Source: Ascaphus truei (lineage: Eukaryota; Chordata; Amphibia; Anura; Ascaphidae). Taken from it: a stretch of DNA of 64,000 nt. This document shows positions 22,341-32,639 of this stretch, in pieces. The number at the start of each line of letters is the position of its first letter. Position 1 is the first letter of the stretch. Below the pieces are notes generated by a model. The model saw only the letters and a list, made by a program, of their open reading frames with translations. It was not told the origin of the DNA and searched no databases. Where the stretch lies: positions 293,782,897 to 293,846,896 of the forward strand of contig CM071567.1 of NCBI GenBank assembly GCA_036426205.1, given 5' to 3'. Both the position numbers and the translations under genes were made by a program.

Positions 22341-22688
22341 GAGCCGGAGTTTGACTGGTATGTGGCATTCCTGCACAAAAGGAATGAGGCTAGACCCTAG
22401 CAGACAGCAGAGATCCAGAAGGCTGTAAGGAAAAGACCGCATTGAGGTATATCTCCAGAGAAGCAAAACTTCCCCCAACTGTCCCTCTTTAGGCACCATA
22501 CACGATGTAGGTCTCATCTTTGGACACTGGACAATGAAGTCCCCCCTGATCCAGTAGGAAGATGTTCTTTTCCTCTGCAGGGACCAACGCCGTGAGGCAT
22601 CCAGGGCGTCTGGAGCACCAGGGAACCAGAGCAAACACTACCAGCATGGCTGGTGGTAGACGTATTTCGTAGATACGGGGAATATAGG

Positions 22689-22732
22689 GAATTCCCTGAT
22701 GTAGATATATTTCTATGAAACGCGTCGGATGT
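22689..22732 (+). other. Hammerhead-like motif downstream of PLE relic
   Basis: The order is CCTGATGT, AGA-loop-TCT, ATGAAACGCGTCGGATG. The core differs at one position (CTGATGT for CTGATGA) and stem II is short. GAAACGCGTC would give a GTC cleavage triplet. Confidence 0.4.
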
Positions 22733-22939
22733 GGACTAGAAGTGCAAGTCCTTGATTTTGTAGTAGCAATCTAGCTATTAACTCCTTTGCGGTAATACTT
22801 GGTGCTTTGTCTGTACATCCGCCGTCTTGTTGCTTTTGCCGCCTCAAGCCGCCGCATACTGCTAAACAGGACAGCTGTTTTTTCCCTGTTGGAGAGTGGC
22901 AGTTGCAAATGCATTGCCACCATCGCATGTGCTTATACT

Positions 22940-23052
22940 AAGCATGATGCGATGGATTGGTCGCGATCGCTGGAAGTCATCTCTATTTGATTTTCCAGCG
23001 ACCAGCGCCTGACTGTCGCATCACCGTCGCCGACACTATAAGCGTAGCCTTA
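22940..23052. mobile_element. Partial TTA-type MITE
   Basis: Carries GGTCGCGATCGCTGGAAGTC and ends GACACTATAAGCGTAGCC followed by TTA at 23050-23052, matching the interior and right end of the MITE at 5096-5283. The left end is missing. Confidence 0.6.
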
Positions 23053-23845
23053 ATTAGCCCAGGTGAGCTGCAATTAGCTCTTGTGGAATTTCCACAGATC
23101 AGTGGAAATCCTGGTCTGGACTTATCTGGCGCTCCAGCCCACCCTGCTCTCCAGATGCTTCGCCGCAGGGACCCTGCATAGCACTTGCACAGTCAAAGTC
23201 TCCCTGGGGCTTTTAACTTCCTCAGTGCTGAAAAATACTATTTAGCAGGGTAGGTTTTATATATCTCCCTTCAATCACTGTACCACATGCGCTTTCACAA
23301 ACTACATATACTAGTGATTTAGGAGAGATTCTTTAGCTAGACTAATGTGTTTGCTCTCCTCACACAGAGGCAACACAGCACTATTTACCCTAATGCGATG
23401 AGTGTAAGACCAAAGTTAGGTATGATTTAACTAATATATTGTTGTTATTTGCAGGGGTCTCTCTTTAATTAAACACCTATTCAGGGTCTGAATGGGAGTA
23501 ATGCCACCTTGGCACCTTTGGGTAAGACCGTCTTAACTCCATGTCATTTGAAGCTAACACGAGGCAGTGCTAACTTAACATGGCGTTAAGCCTTTGCTAC
23601 TGAGATAACGAACGCTTGTTGTTTTTGCATATTCTTAGCTTTGTGGATTCATGTTAAGCTCAGGGAAACTAATGTTTGTTAAGGATTTCTATAACGGCCT
23701 GTTATAAACCTGGCGTTAATGGGGCTCTGTGCACCTGTAGCAGAAGGAACACAGGGCACAGCGGGTTTGAAAATCTAAACTCATTTATTTGAGCCAACAC
23801 GCTCTGTGCATCTGACCATTTCAAAATAAAGCGTCGGCAAAACCC
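23053..23845. other. No gene seen
   Basis: Mixed-composition sequence with no recognised exon or repeat boundary. Confidence 0.35.
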
Positions 23846-23849
23846 TTAA

Positions 23850-24158
23850 GGCTGAGTCCCTGGTGGTCATGGCGGTGCGCGCCACACACCACAGCACAGC
23901 CCTCTATGGGGCAGGCCCCAGTGGCTGCGTGTGTGTGGGCGCGCAAAGCGCTGTGATGCGTACGCAGGCAGGGAAGACAAGCATTTTGTCTTCCCATGCC
24001 GCAACGCGGTCACGTGGCCGCGCGCAGCCAATCGCAGGGCAGACATGCCCCTCATGGCCGTGCCCCCATCATGGTCCCGCCTCCCTGTGCTCCCTTACAG
24101 ACCGCCCATCGCGGCTGTAGTCCATGCACGTGCCACGGGGAGGACTGGGGCCGTAGCC
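23850..24158. mobile_element. GC-rich MITE, TTA duplication
   Basis: The ends GGCTGAGTCCCTGG and GGACTGGGGCCGTAGCC are flanked by TTA at 23846-23848 and 24159-24161. CpG-rich, with several overlapping spurious ORFs on both strands. Confidence 0.65.
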
Positions 24159-24161
24159 TTA

Positions 24162-25075
24162 GGTTAGAGATTCTGTGGTTTGGAAGTAGTACGGACACTT
24201 CAGGCCCACAGCGGCCTTTTATCAGGTAGGTGATCACCAGTTAAACGGCCAATGGGAGCCAAAAACGTCTGTCGTTTAGAAGTGTTACCTGCTCCTATGA
24301 AAATAAACGGCAGATTATTTGCACTAGAAGATGTCAAAAAGTTAGGGTGACAAGATTACAAAAAGAGACGGGACACATTAAAAAATTATTTAAAACAACA
24401 AATGACATCACTAAAAAATAAATATTATAATGTTTTTTGTCTAATAGCGTCCCCATATTTGCTGTATATAATAATTATTTTCTCCATTCTCTGACTTCCC
24501 TCCCCCCACCAGCACAATGCTAGAGGTGTTTTTAGGGATTGCAGGCTCGTATAAACACACGTGTAATTGTGTTCTTAAATGTTTGAAAATAAAATGACCG
24601 CGTCTGAACTCTAGATTTTAACTAAAGGACCCTTCATTTGATTATACTGTTGGGCTCATCTAACAAATTAATAAATGGATTCACTAAATTCAATAATTGG
24701 ATAAACTTCACATCAATTAATTTTGCGTTTATAACATTGCTACAAAGCCTCTCTTTCTCATTTGTATGGGTTTGGCAGGGATGGTGATATGCTCTGTTGG
24801 ATTTTGTCATCTCTGTGCAAATATATCACTTTAATTAGAATTAGACTACATTAGTTTACTTTCAAACTACAAAAAACCATTTACCCTTTGAGTGCCAGAG
24901 GGGTCATGTCCCCATCCGGCACTCGCTATCACTTCGTCCCTGATGAGAAAATGGAAGAGGAGTCCTCTTCCGGTCTTCCTGTGGAGCACATAACGTGATC
25001 TCTCCAACAAAAATGAGGATTTAGATTATGATGTAGCTACAAAGTCATGGGGACCCTGGACTGCCAGACCAGATC
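24162..25075. other. No gene seen
   Basis: AT-rich sequence. 'ttagggtgacaagat' at 24344 resembles a hAT end but has no visible partner. Confidence 0.35.
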
Positions 25076-25083
25076 ATCTAGTA

Positions 25084-25624
25084 CCGTGGTGGGCAACCTT
25101 GTCCCCAATCGCCACAAGTGGCTAATTGGCCATGAAAGTGTGGAGAATTTTAGTCTTCAGCTCCAACAGTAAAATAAACGTTTTCCTGATGGCGTGTGCA
25201 AGGTTCCAGTATCTGAATGAGTCAACGAAGAGAACCAGCAGCAGGTGATAGTGCTGAGGTGAGTGAAGCAGAAGCAGGTGATAGTACTAAGGTGAGTGAA
25301 GCAGCAGCAGGTGATAGTGCTGAGGTGAGTGACGCAGCAGCAGGTGATAGTGCTGAGGTGAGTGAAGCAGCAGCAGGTGATAGTACTAAGGTGAGTGAAG
25401 CAGCAGCAGGTGATAGTACTAAGGTGAGTGAAGCAGCAGCAGGTAATAGTGCTGAGGTGAGTGAAGCAGCAGCAGGTGATAGTACTAAGGTGAGTGAAGC
25501 AGACGAACAGTGTGTGTTGTTTTAAATGTTCGATTGAGCAACCTAATTTCTCAGTTTTTACATGGTGTGACGATTTTCACTTCTCATTCGCCACACCTGT
25601 GGCTACATTGGTTGCCCACCTCTG
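25084..25624 (+). mobile_element. hAT element carrying a coding minisatellite
   Basis: The ends CCGTGGTGGGCAACC and GGTTGCCCACCTCTG are inverted repeats, flanked by the perfect octamer ATCTAGTA (25076-25083 and 25625-25632). Total length 541 bp. The interior contains about nine tandem copies of a 30-bp unit (about 25230-25505), open across its entire length in one frame. Outside the tandem, sequences such as GCCACAAGTGGCTAATTGG are hAT terminal-region-like. No transposase is present. Confidence 0.88.
25230..25505 (+). repeat. 30-bp tandem repeat, decapeptide-coding
   Basis: About nine 30-bp units differ at a few positions (GTGCTGAGG versus GTACTAAGG). The frame 25217-25525 reads MSQRREPAAG and then repeats of AAGDSAEVSE/AAGDSTKVSE. 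Because 30 is a multiple of three, copy-number change keeps the frame. No protein family was recognised. Whether it is translated is unknown; the ATG at 25217 is the only candidate start. Confidence 0.85.
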
Positions 25625-25632
25625 ATCTAGTA

Positions 25633-27549
25633 GCTATGTCCGTGGGCACTCAAAAGGGTAATGTTGCTTTATGGACACACCTTTCCAATTTGGATATAGT
25701 TCTCAATCCATTTTCGGTGGCCCACATTGGATAAAATTCAAGTACCAAAATTCCAGTACATTTGTCTGGGTTACGATTACATCTACTCATTGAAACATCA
25801 GCTTTGTTCTCTTTTCAATTCAGTTTCATCTTGAATCTTTGTCGCGTATAAATTTCTCCAATATGAATCAAGAATTCTAACCTAAAGGTAACAATGTCAC
25901 TGATGTTTTCTTTTTGCTCGACGTTTTATTTCTTTAATGACATTTAATGTTGTCTATTTGATTACATTTCTGGATTCTTCTTTTGAGGGTCTTTGTATCT
26001 TTGGAGTGGAGAACAGCACAAAGGTTGGGGATTGCCTCTGCTCTGCCATTATAACTGAGAAGATTAATAGTCTCCATTATACACACTTTTGCTGTGGCTT
26101 CTGGTCACTATTCAATGCTCTCAGAGGTTTAAGTTCTATTTAAATGACTGGAGCTTGAATCTTCCTGAGGACTGTTTGACAGCAAACTTAATGGGCGTGT
26201 AACACTAATTAACCTCAGACTAACATCTACTGCTGAGGGCAGGCAGGGCCTGAGTCCTCCGTCTATATACCTTGCCCCCACACGTGGCCGTAGGTCAGAG
26301 AATGGGAGGCAGATTACAGTAATGTTTATAACACAAGGATATTTATAATGTAATTATCGCTAGGCACCAATATAACAATATGATCCTCAAACATGGGGAT
26401 CATTCAGTACAGTACATACACAATGCAATTAGATAAAAACACGTCACACAAGACGCTGGGCAGATGTGTACCCGTGTCTCTCCCGTGATCACCCTGCGGG
26501 TAAGGGCCTGTGCGCATCGTTGAAGCTCTAACATTGTGAATGAACATAACAGGCCTCTACTTTGCAAATACTTTGGTACCCATTTACTTGGCTTGCGATG
26601 AGGATCCCCTCTGTCACTACACGTGCCGCCTCCTGCTGCTGCTGTCAGATGAATGCTCCACTGGGCTCTACTCCCTTCAGCCAGCATCTGCTAACTCTGG
26701 TGAACCGATGGCTTGGCATCTGGTGGATCCTAAGATCTCTCGGGGTGCTGCAGCTTTCTCCCTGCATGCTCTGCCAGAGCCTCCCAGGGATTTCCTCTCA
26801 GCTCCGCCTCTCCACCAGATTGTTGGGTGAGGCAAAATCACATCCTCCTGCACCATAAGTGGTCCCTCGTGCAGCAAGCAAGCTGGGAGTTGTAGTTTCC
26901 TATTGCAGCACACGCAAGAGAGGAGGCAGGCAGAGGGCAGTGTACAGTGTGTGTGTCAGCTTTATGCACTTGCAAGGGGGTTACATGCACCTTAGTGAGC
27001 AGTAAAGCCGCAGTCTGCACTGATTGCCTTTTCTTTTTGCATATTTTTTTATATCGACATACCTGATCTTACTTGCCTTTTCAGTGGACGTTTCTAGTCT
27101 GTCCAGTGCAGTCTGTAGGTACCATTGTAAACTGGGACGCTAGAAATGTTCCATTATTTTGCAGTTTCCTGACTAGTAAAAAGGTTAATGTTCATTTTTG
27201 TTCTTTTCCATACAACTGCTTAAGAACTGCTTAAGAGTGTTTTAATATGGAAACCGTTTTTTCTCAAACCTCTCCTTGGGTCAAATAGAACGTTCACAGC
27301 AAAAATCACACTGTATTTCTCCTGCTCTAATTTGAAGCTGAAGATGAATTTTAACGGAGTACCTGGTGGATTGGTGACATTCTAACTATGCAAACACATT
27401 TTGTCAACATACTTCAAGTTGGTGCCATTCAAATGTAACACATGAGCTCTAATAACTATTTAGATCAGAGAGATTTGTTTTACCCCATGTAATACATAAA
27501 TAAGGGTTATGTGAGTATCATTCATAAATTGTTTTCACGCCTGCCTTTT
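25633..27549. other. No gene identified; ZNF143-like site
   Basis: No host exon was recognised. The part 26560-26950 is GC-richer with overlapping ORFs of no known family. On the - strand at about 26883-26898 lies ACTACAACTCCCAG, the core of the ZNF143-type promoter motif. Confidence 0.35.
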
Positions 27550-29514
27550 TTCAGTTGTGATTCTTTTTTTTTTTTTTATAACTTCAAGTTTATTGAATTT
27601 TTCAGTACAAGTTGTATCGTGAATACAGGTAAAATAAACAATCACAGCATGACATTCAGGTACGATACATATATTCTCTCCTTTGGGCTTGGACCGGAGA
27701 AATGGCGAAAGAGAGCCCTCTTTAAGCCGAAAGACCCGATAGGCCATTTAAACTTGGGGGCAAAAACAAAAATGAGGGTAAGGAAGGGAAAGAGAGGGAG
27801 GGGTGAGGGTGGGGCGAGGGCCCCAGGGTGGGGGGGGAGGGCGCGCGCTCTCATAGCTTCTATGTTTTGATCGGGACCGGGATTACTGTGGCCAGCACCT
27901 ATACGGTCTATGCTGTATCTAAGTGCCGTGTAGCATCTGGAGTCCGTTATCTTGTCAAGCCAAGCTCGCGCTCTTTGGGGGGAGAATGCATTTATGACTA
28001 TCATTGCCAAATTGTGGTTACCTCAATCCCAGGGATATCTGTCTGTGCCAGCCAAGGCGTCCAGACTTTTAGATATTTGGTGCCAATGTCATTAACTAAA
28101 CTTGTTAATTTTTCCATCTGACATATATACCATAATCTGTTCCGAATCTTGGGGATGCTTGGGATCTCAGGTTGTTTTCACATAGCTGCGATCTCGCACC
28201 TCGTTGCTGTTGCAAAATGAGCAACTAGTTTGTTTCCAGTTTTGGAGAGGCCCGGCCATGGTCTATTCAAAAGGAACAGCCACGGGTCCGGGTAATTGTG
28301 AGGTCAAAAATCCTCTGGATCCAATGTCTAATTTCCTCCCATAGAGGTGAGATTCAAGGGCAAGACCACAGCATGTGTAACAGGTCAGCCGATTCTCCAC
28401 ACTGTTTTGGACACAGCGGGGAGTATCCAGGGACAAACCTTGATCATTTAAGCGGGGTGAGGTACCATCTCATCAGTACTTTATATGCATTCTCCTTCAA
28501 AGTCATACAGATGGAGCTCTTGGCTGCGGCTTCTAGTATGGCCGACCACTCTTCCTCCTCTAGTTCCTCTCCTAGGTCTGTTTCCCATTGAACCCTGTAC
28601 GCTAATTTCTGTTGCTGCTGTATGTTCCCAGAGCCGACCACTTCTCCATACATCTGCGATGTAAGTCCCGTGTGTCTGTTGCTGTCAGACAGAGCTTTTC
28701 AAATGTGGTTAAGGGTGGATAGGGGGTGTTTTTGTTAAAGTACGCTCTGATCTGGAGGTAGCGGAAAAATTCAGAGTGGGGAATATTTTTTTCGGATCTG
28801 ATTTGTTCGAACGATTTAATCTTGTTTGGTATACCCTCCAGATCTCTTAACCTAAGATATCTATATTTTTTCCAATTACCTGCCGCGTTTTCTGGTAGAC
28901 CCGGCGCAAAGTCGGGGTTGCCCCACAGCAGGGACATCAATGAATGTTTGGAGGTCAAGGCGTGCTTAAATTTAGCGGGCTCCCATATCGCCAGTGTGTT
29001 TGCCACAGATGAAAGCAGCCGTTCAGCCCATTTAACAGCTGTTTTAGGTAACCACAGCAAATTGTTTAACTCCATTGGGGAGCAAGCCATCGTCTCCAGG
29101 TCCACCCATCTTTTCAATGCTGGGTTGATCTGCCACTGTGTGAGTTGACACAATTGCGCCGCTTTATAATAAGATAACAGGCAAGGTACCGCTAGGCCCC
29201 CCGTCCGAATGGTCTTTTTCATAATTGTCTTGTTTACTCTCGGTTTTTTCCCTCCCCAGATAAAATTGGAGATTTCAGACTGAAGTGAGAGTATGTCCTT
29301 CAGTCTAAGTGGCACTGGTAGAGTCTGAAAATTCTATTACATTTTTCTAGCAGGTCAAATAGGTTCGGCAGAGAGGTAAGAGGCTTAGAGATCAATAATA
29401 AAATATCATCGGCATATAGGGCAACCTTATGGGATTGTGAGTGAATAGTAATCCCTGGGATATCCGGGTTGTTGCGGATCTGCGCTGCCAGAGGTTCCTT
29501 CAGTTATGATTCTT
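27550..29514 (-). mobile_element. 5'-truncated L1-type LINE with 16-bp target duplications
   Basis: Flanked by TTCAGTTGTGATTCTT (27550-27565) and TTCAGTTATGATTCTT (29499-29514), 16-bp duplications with one mismatch. On the - strand the element starts at 29498 inside the reverse transcriptase, runs through the ORF2 C-terminus and 3' UTR, has AATAAA at about 27590 and ends in a poly(A) (the T run at 27566-27577 on +). About 1.93 kb remain of an element that would be several kilobases long. Confidence 0.92.
28602..29498 (-). pseudogene. L1/Tx1-type ORF2 C-terminal fragment
   Basis: At 29416-29399 the catalytic YADDILLL is encoded, preceded by RNNPDIPGI and HKVAL, the palm region of L1-type reverse transcriptases. 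An uninterrupted 237-codon stretch (29315-28602) follows with SNFIWGGKKPRV and TIRTGGLAVPCLLSYYKAAQ, diagnostic of L1-clade ORF2 downstream of the RT. The frame is shifted between these two blocks, and the endonuclease and most of the RT are missing. The coding remnant continues in another frame to about 28444 (KENAYKVLMRWYLTP). Confidence 0.88.
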
Positions 29515-29782
29515 GATTGTGACGAAGTGTTTTTGAAAATATTGATTAGTAGGTGTTGCCTTTGTTGAGTAAATGTGTGCAGATGTCTTAGAATTTATTC
29601 TTTAAAGAACAAATTCTACCATTTTTACCCCCCCCCCCCTTTTTTTTTTTACACGATGGGAACCTGTGGTTCTTCCTGAGCTAAACCGCACTATTTTCAG
29701 GTCTGGAGACCTCCTTCTCATTCACCTGGGAGGCTACTGGTGTTACTTACCAATAGTGGGAAATAAATGCTACACTTTACTG
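29515..29782. other. No gene; C/T homopolymers
   Basis: Short intergenic stretch with adjacent poly(C) and poly(T) runs at about 29628-29651. Confidence 0.4.
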
Positions 29783-29872
29783 CCACTGATTGAGCCACCT
29801 GTGTTGAAACAGGGATATCCTGAAAACCTGGCCTGTTGGTAGCTCTTGAGGACTGGAGTTGGCTAACCCTGG
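29783..29872. mobile_element. hAT MITE fragment
   Basis: Contains 'ttgagccacctgtgttgaa', TCCTGAAAACCTGGCCTG and GAGGACTGGAGTTGGC ending ACCCTGG. This is one half of the same hAT family whose complete termini are at 45492 and 46821; another relic is at 12717-12775. Confidence 0.65.
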
Positions 29873-30017
29873 TTTTCACCAATTGCTGACAATTCAATGT
29901 AGGAAAGCACTGTGCTACTATTTATTATCCTAATGTTGATTGTCTACTTAATGCAGGTGTATTCTATGTATATATTAAAAAGATTGCAAATTGTATTTTA
30001 ACCCCTGCAGTATGGAC

Positions 30018-30146
30018 TAAGGGTGCGCAAAGTTGCCTTCGTGCGCCCCCCTATCTCCTCTCCCGGTATTTATTTAAAATGCCTTCGGGGAAGCCCAGGA
30101 CCTCTGTAACAGCGGCGCTCTCCCCAGAAAATCTCACGCACCCCTG
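30018..30146. mobile_element. Shortened hAT MITE
   Basis: Shares GGGTGCGCAAAGT-like and ACGCACCCCTG ends and 'aaaatgccttcggg' with the MITE at 8955-9261. The flanks GTATGGAC and GTATGAAT are an imperfect octamer duplication. About 170 bp of the interior are deleted relative to the longer copy. Confidence 0.65.
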
Positions 30147-30354
30147 GTATGAATGAATGATTTAACACGTTGCAAAATGTTTGCATGCTTCCTTAATACA
30201 CAAATTATAGAATCCAAAATTGTCCAAGACTGATTTATGGACCCAATTCTGCTTCTGTTTAGTGTCGCTTAATCTTGTGTCTTGTTCATTTTCTGTGGAT
30301 GTACAGTAATAGAAAATACTATAACATTGCATGTTTTAGACATTCAAGTCAGTT

Positions 30355-30360
30355 TTTATT
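30355..30360 (-). promoter_or_regulatory. SOD3: Poly(A) signal AATAAA, SOD3
   Basis: TTTATT on the + strand gives AATAAA on the SOD3 strand, 200 bp after the stop codon, implying a short 3' UTR of roughly 220 nt. Confidence 0.6.
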
Positions 30361-30559
30361 TAAAAGCCAATACACAGGAAATTAAAACTGATGCAATCTT
30401 TGTTTATATGAGCAATGGATATATTTTCCCTCTAACACACCAGCAATAAACGTTAATGGATAAAACAACAATGTTAAACGCTAAACATAGGCAGAAGCAA
30501 TATACTGGGATCCACATACAGTGCTCTCCTGTAACGTTAAATTCTGTATAGACCAAATG

Positions 30560-31303
30560 TTAGTACTTTATCTGCACACGTTTTGCATTGGTTCGCCTGG
30601 AAAGTCTTGCACTCTTCACTGCGGAGGTATCTTGGATATTTTTTTCCCAGTTGTTTTTACTGCTGACCCCAATGACACAGCAAGCAAGTCGTTTACCGGC
30701 ATTTCCATTATCCAGACTGGCCTGATTATTGCCTTTCCCAAGGTCATCCACTTGTTTGTGGACCACAACTGATCTACCGATGACAGAGTATGGACCAAAG
30801 ATAGTAGCTTCGAGATTTGCAAGGTGTCTTTGGATCTTTCCATCTTTGACACGGAAATTGCCAAAATCTCCCGGATGGTTTGGGTGATTTTCCGAGAACG
30901 GATTGTAGTGCCCAGCTGCGGAGTCGCAGCCGTCACTGAGGTCACCAAAGTTGTGGATGTGAATTGCTCTAGAAGACTGATTGGCATCAATGGGAAATCC
31001 GTTTATGTTGAAGATCACTTCTAGCTTTCCATTTGGATAAGCTTGCTTGAACAAGGCTTGTCCTGTCACCTTTAACTCTGTGTCTTCCAGTTTAGAACTA
31101 GGCTTCAGATTACATGTAGCATATGCCATTCCTTCATTATCTGCCTGGAAGGGCTTTGTGTTCAGCAAATTTAGCCACAGTTCCTTCACTTTTTGATGTA
31201 TATCTTTTAAAGGTTCATCTTCATCAGCTTTTGTCACTTCAGCGCTTACATTGCAAGATGTGGAAATAACTAGGATAATGGCCAAGTGAAGCAAGTAATA
31301 CAT
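30560..31303 (-). CDS. SOD3: Extracellular Cu/Zn superoxide dismutase
   Basis: A 247-residue intact ORF in one exon, as in other SOD3 genes. The enzyme converts superoxide to oxygen and hydrogen peroxide outside the cell. Residues 1-21 form a signal peptide (MYYLLHLAIILVISTSCNVS). Copper/zinc ligands are all present: His115 and His117 (AIHIHNFGDL), His132, His140, His143, Asp146 (HPGDFGNF) and His182 (VVVHKQVDDLG). The active-site Arg205 lies in GNAGKRLACC. Cys126 and Cys208 can form the domain disulfide; Cys64 and Cys209 match other conserved cysteines. A glycosylation sequon, N108-Q-S, is at the position known in human SOD3. The C-terminal tail (KSARLSRRTNAKR) is basic but scattered and lacks the tail cysteine of mammals, so heparin binding is probably weaker. 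A TTTTTGTTTTTCAG acceptor lies 15 bp upstream of the ATG, so the 5' UTR begins in another exon. Confidence 0.97.
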   Translation of the reverse strand: MYYLLHLAIILVISTSCNVSAEVTKADEDEPLKDIHQKVKELWLNLLNTKPFQADNEGMAYATCNLKPSSKLEDTELKVTGQALFKQAYPNGKLEVIFNINGFPIDANQSSRAIHIHNFGDLSDGCDSAAGHYNPFSENHPNHPGDFGNFRVKDGKIQRHLANLEATIFGPYSVIGRSVVVHKQVDDLGKGNNQASLDNGNAGKRLACCVIGVSSKNNWEKNIQDTSAVKSARLSRRTNAKRVQIKY

Positions 31304-31317
31304 GTTGAAAATTATCT

Positions 31318-32017
31318 CTGAAAAACAAAAACAGACAAAAAAAACACAAAAATTAAAATGGTTTATTCTTCAGTCCAGGGGTTCTCAAACGTTTCCTTCT
31401 CATGCATTATTTCATTATTCATAAATAAAGGACCACCATGTGTACTTAGATGACCAATGTATCAACACATATACGTTCTATGAATCAAAATCAGTAGTCC
31501 AGTGTCTGAAAAGCAGCATTTTGCAAATCAAACTTCACCTCATGATAATGTTAGAAAGAGTCATGGGCTAATGGAGAGAGCTGTCCGAGACAACTTTAAT
31601 GGGTTTTAGGGATAAGTAATTTGAGAATTACTGGTTTAATAAATGAACAACAATAATTATAATGATCTTTTTCTTTTTTGATAGCAAAACAGTCAAATCA
31701 TATGTGTCTCCGTATAAGAAACTTTTCTGCCACAATAGCAAGCAGAGAAAAGGTTTTCTTGACATGCTAGTTTGTTGATCAGTGGAGCAGAAAGATTAGT
31801 CAGCAGACCATATAGTAGTATAGAGAGATTCTTATACCCACCTGCAGTGTTCTTTTTATTTAGTAGATGTTCCCATTTTCTGGAAATAACATTTTTCATT
31901 TAATGATTTGATGTCTGAAAGAAATATCTTCGATAGATTTCACTATAAAGGAAGTTAATAGCTCACAGGAACAACAATAGTTTGGATCGACCACTCGAAT
32001 ATATTGCAAAGTAGGAA
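31318..32017. other. SOD3 5' intron, no exon recognised
   Basis: Immediately upstream of the SOD3 coding exon on its strand. The non-coding first exon and promoter must lie further right; I cannot place them. Confidence 0.4.
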
Positions 32018-32348
32018 AAAAAGACTTGAAGACAGTCTCAGTGTAGCTGGATTCAACTTGCTTTTATTGCACAATCTGGTTTTTGGAGAAATGTTTACAA
32101 AAATAAAAAAGGGGGAGTTACACCTAATCTAAACATCTACTGCTCTTTAGCATAAAAATTGCAACGTTTCAGGGTTCGTGCCCTTTTCTCAGGCGTGGAC
32201 CCTGAAACATTATCATTTTTGTGCTAGAGAGCAGTAGATGCCTAAATTAGGTGTAATCCCCCTTTTTTTTGTAAAAATTTCTCCAAAACCAGATTTTGCA
32301 ATACAATTGATTTGATTCCAGATAGAAATGATACTGCAAGTCTTTAAA
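32018..32348. repeat. Fold-back element with hammerhead-like centre
   Basis: The left arm (about 32018-32190) and right arm (about 32200-32348) are inverted copies at roughly 85% by eye, sharing GAGCAGTAGATG-like, AGGTGTAATCCCCC-like and CCAGATTNTGCAATA blocks. From the centre outward on the - strand: CCTGAGAAA, AGGG-cacgaa-CCCT, GAAACGTTGC, then AATAAA (complement of 32067-32072). The right arm retains only the CCCTGAAAC half of the hairpin. Confidence 0.8.
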
Positions 32349-32439
32349 AAAAAACTTTACATTATATTTGAGTGCTGATCGTCACCATAGTTGTTTCTGT
32401 ACTGTCTGTAAGCCTATTGTGGGACGATATAGCTCATAC

Positions 32440-32556
32440 AAAGGTAGAACACAGCGGCACTCCAGAGGTCTTTGTTATAATAAAGTGAAAAGGTTTTATT
32501 GATAGGTGATTGACGCTTCGGTTCATAACTCAAACCTTTATCAAGATACTTAAACA
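32440..32556 (-). repeat. Hammerhead-like motif with adjacent AATAAA
   Basis: On the - strand: TTGATAA, AGGTT-loop-AACC, GAAGCGTCAATC, with CAATAAAACC about 10-15 bp later. It is a diverged member of the recurrent module. The boundaries are uncertain. Confidence 0.45.
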
Positions 32557-32639
32557 GGTAATATAACACTATTTAAATAAGGTACAGAGTGGGTGTATTC
32601 ATGTGAAAAACGTAGCATTACGAAATATATGCTATTCTT

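Noticed and set aside
25217..25525. CRISPR-like array of regular 30-bp repeats
   Set aside because: Units are contiguous with no unique spacers and lie inside a eukaryotic hAT element; it is a minisatellite.
26400..26913. Overlapping ORFs at 26.4-26.9 kb as a possible gene
   Set aside because: Several frames are open at once on both strands and none resembles a known protein.
30616..30990. 124-codon ORF on the - strand within SOD3
   Set aside because: Out-of-frame shadow of SOD3.
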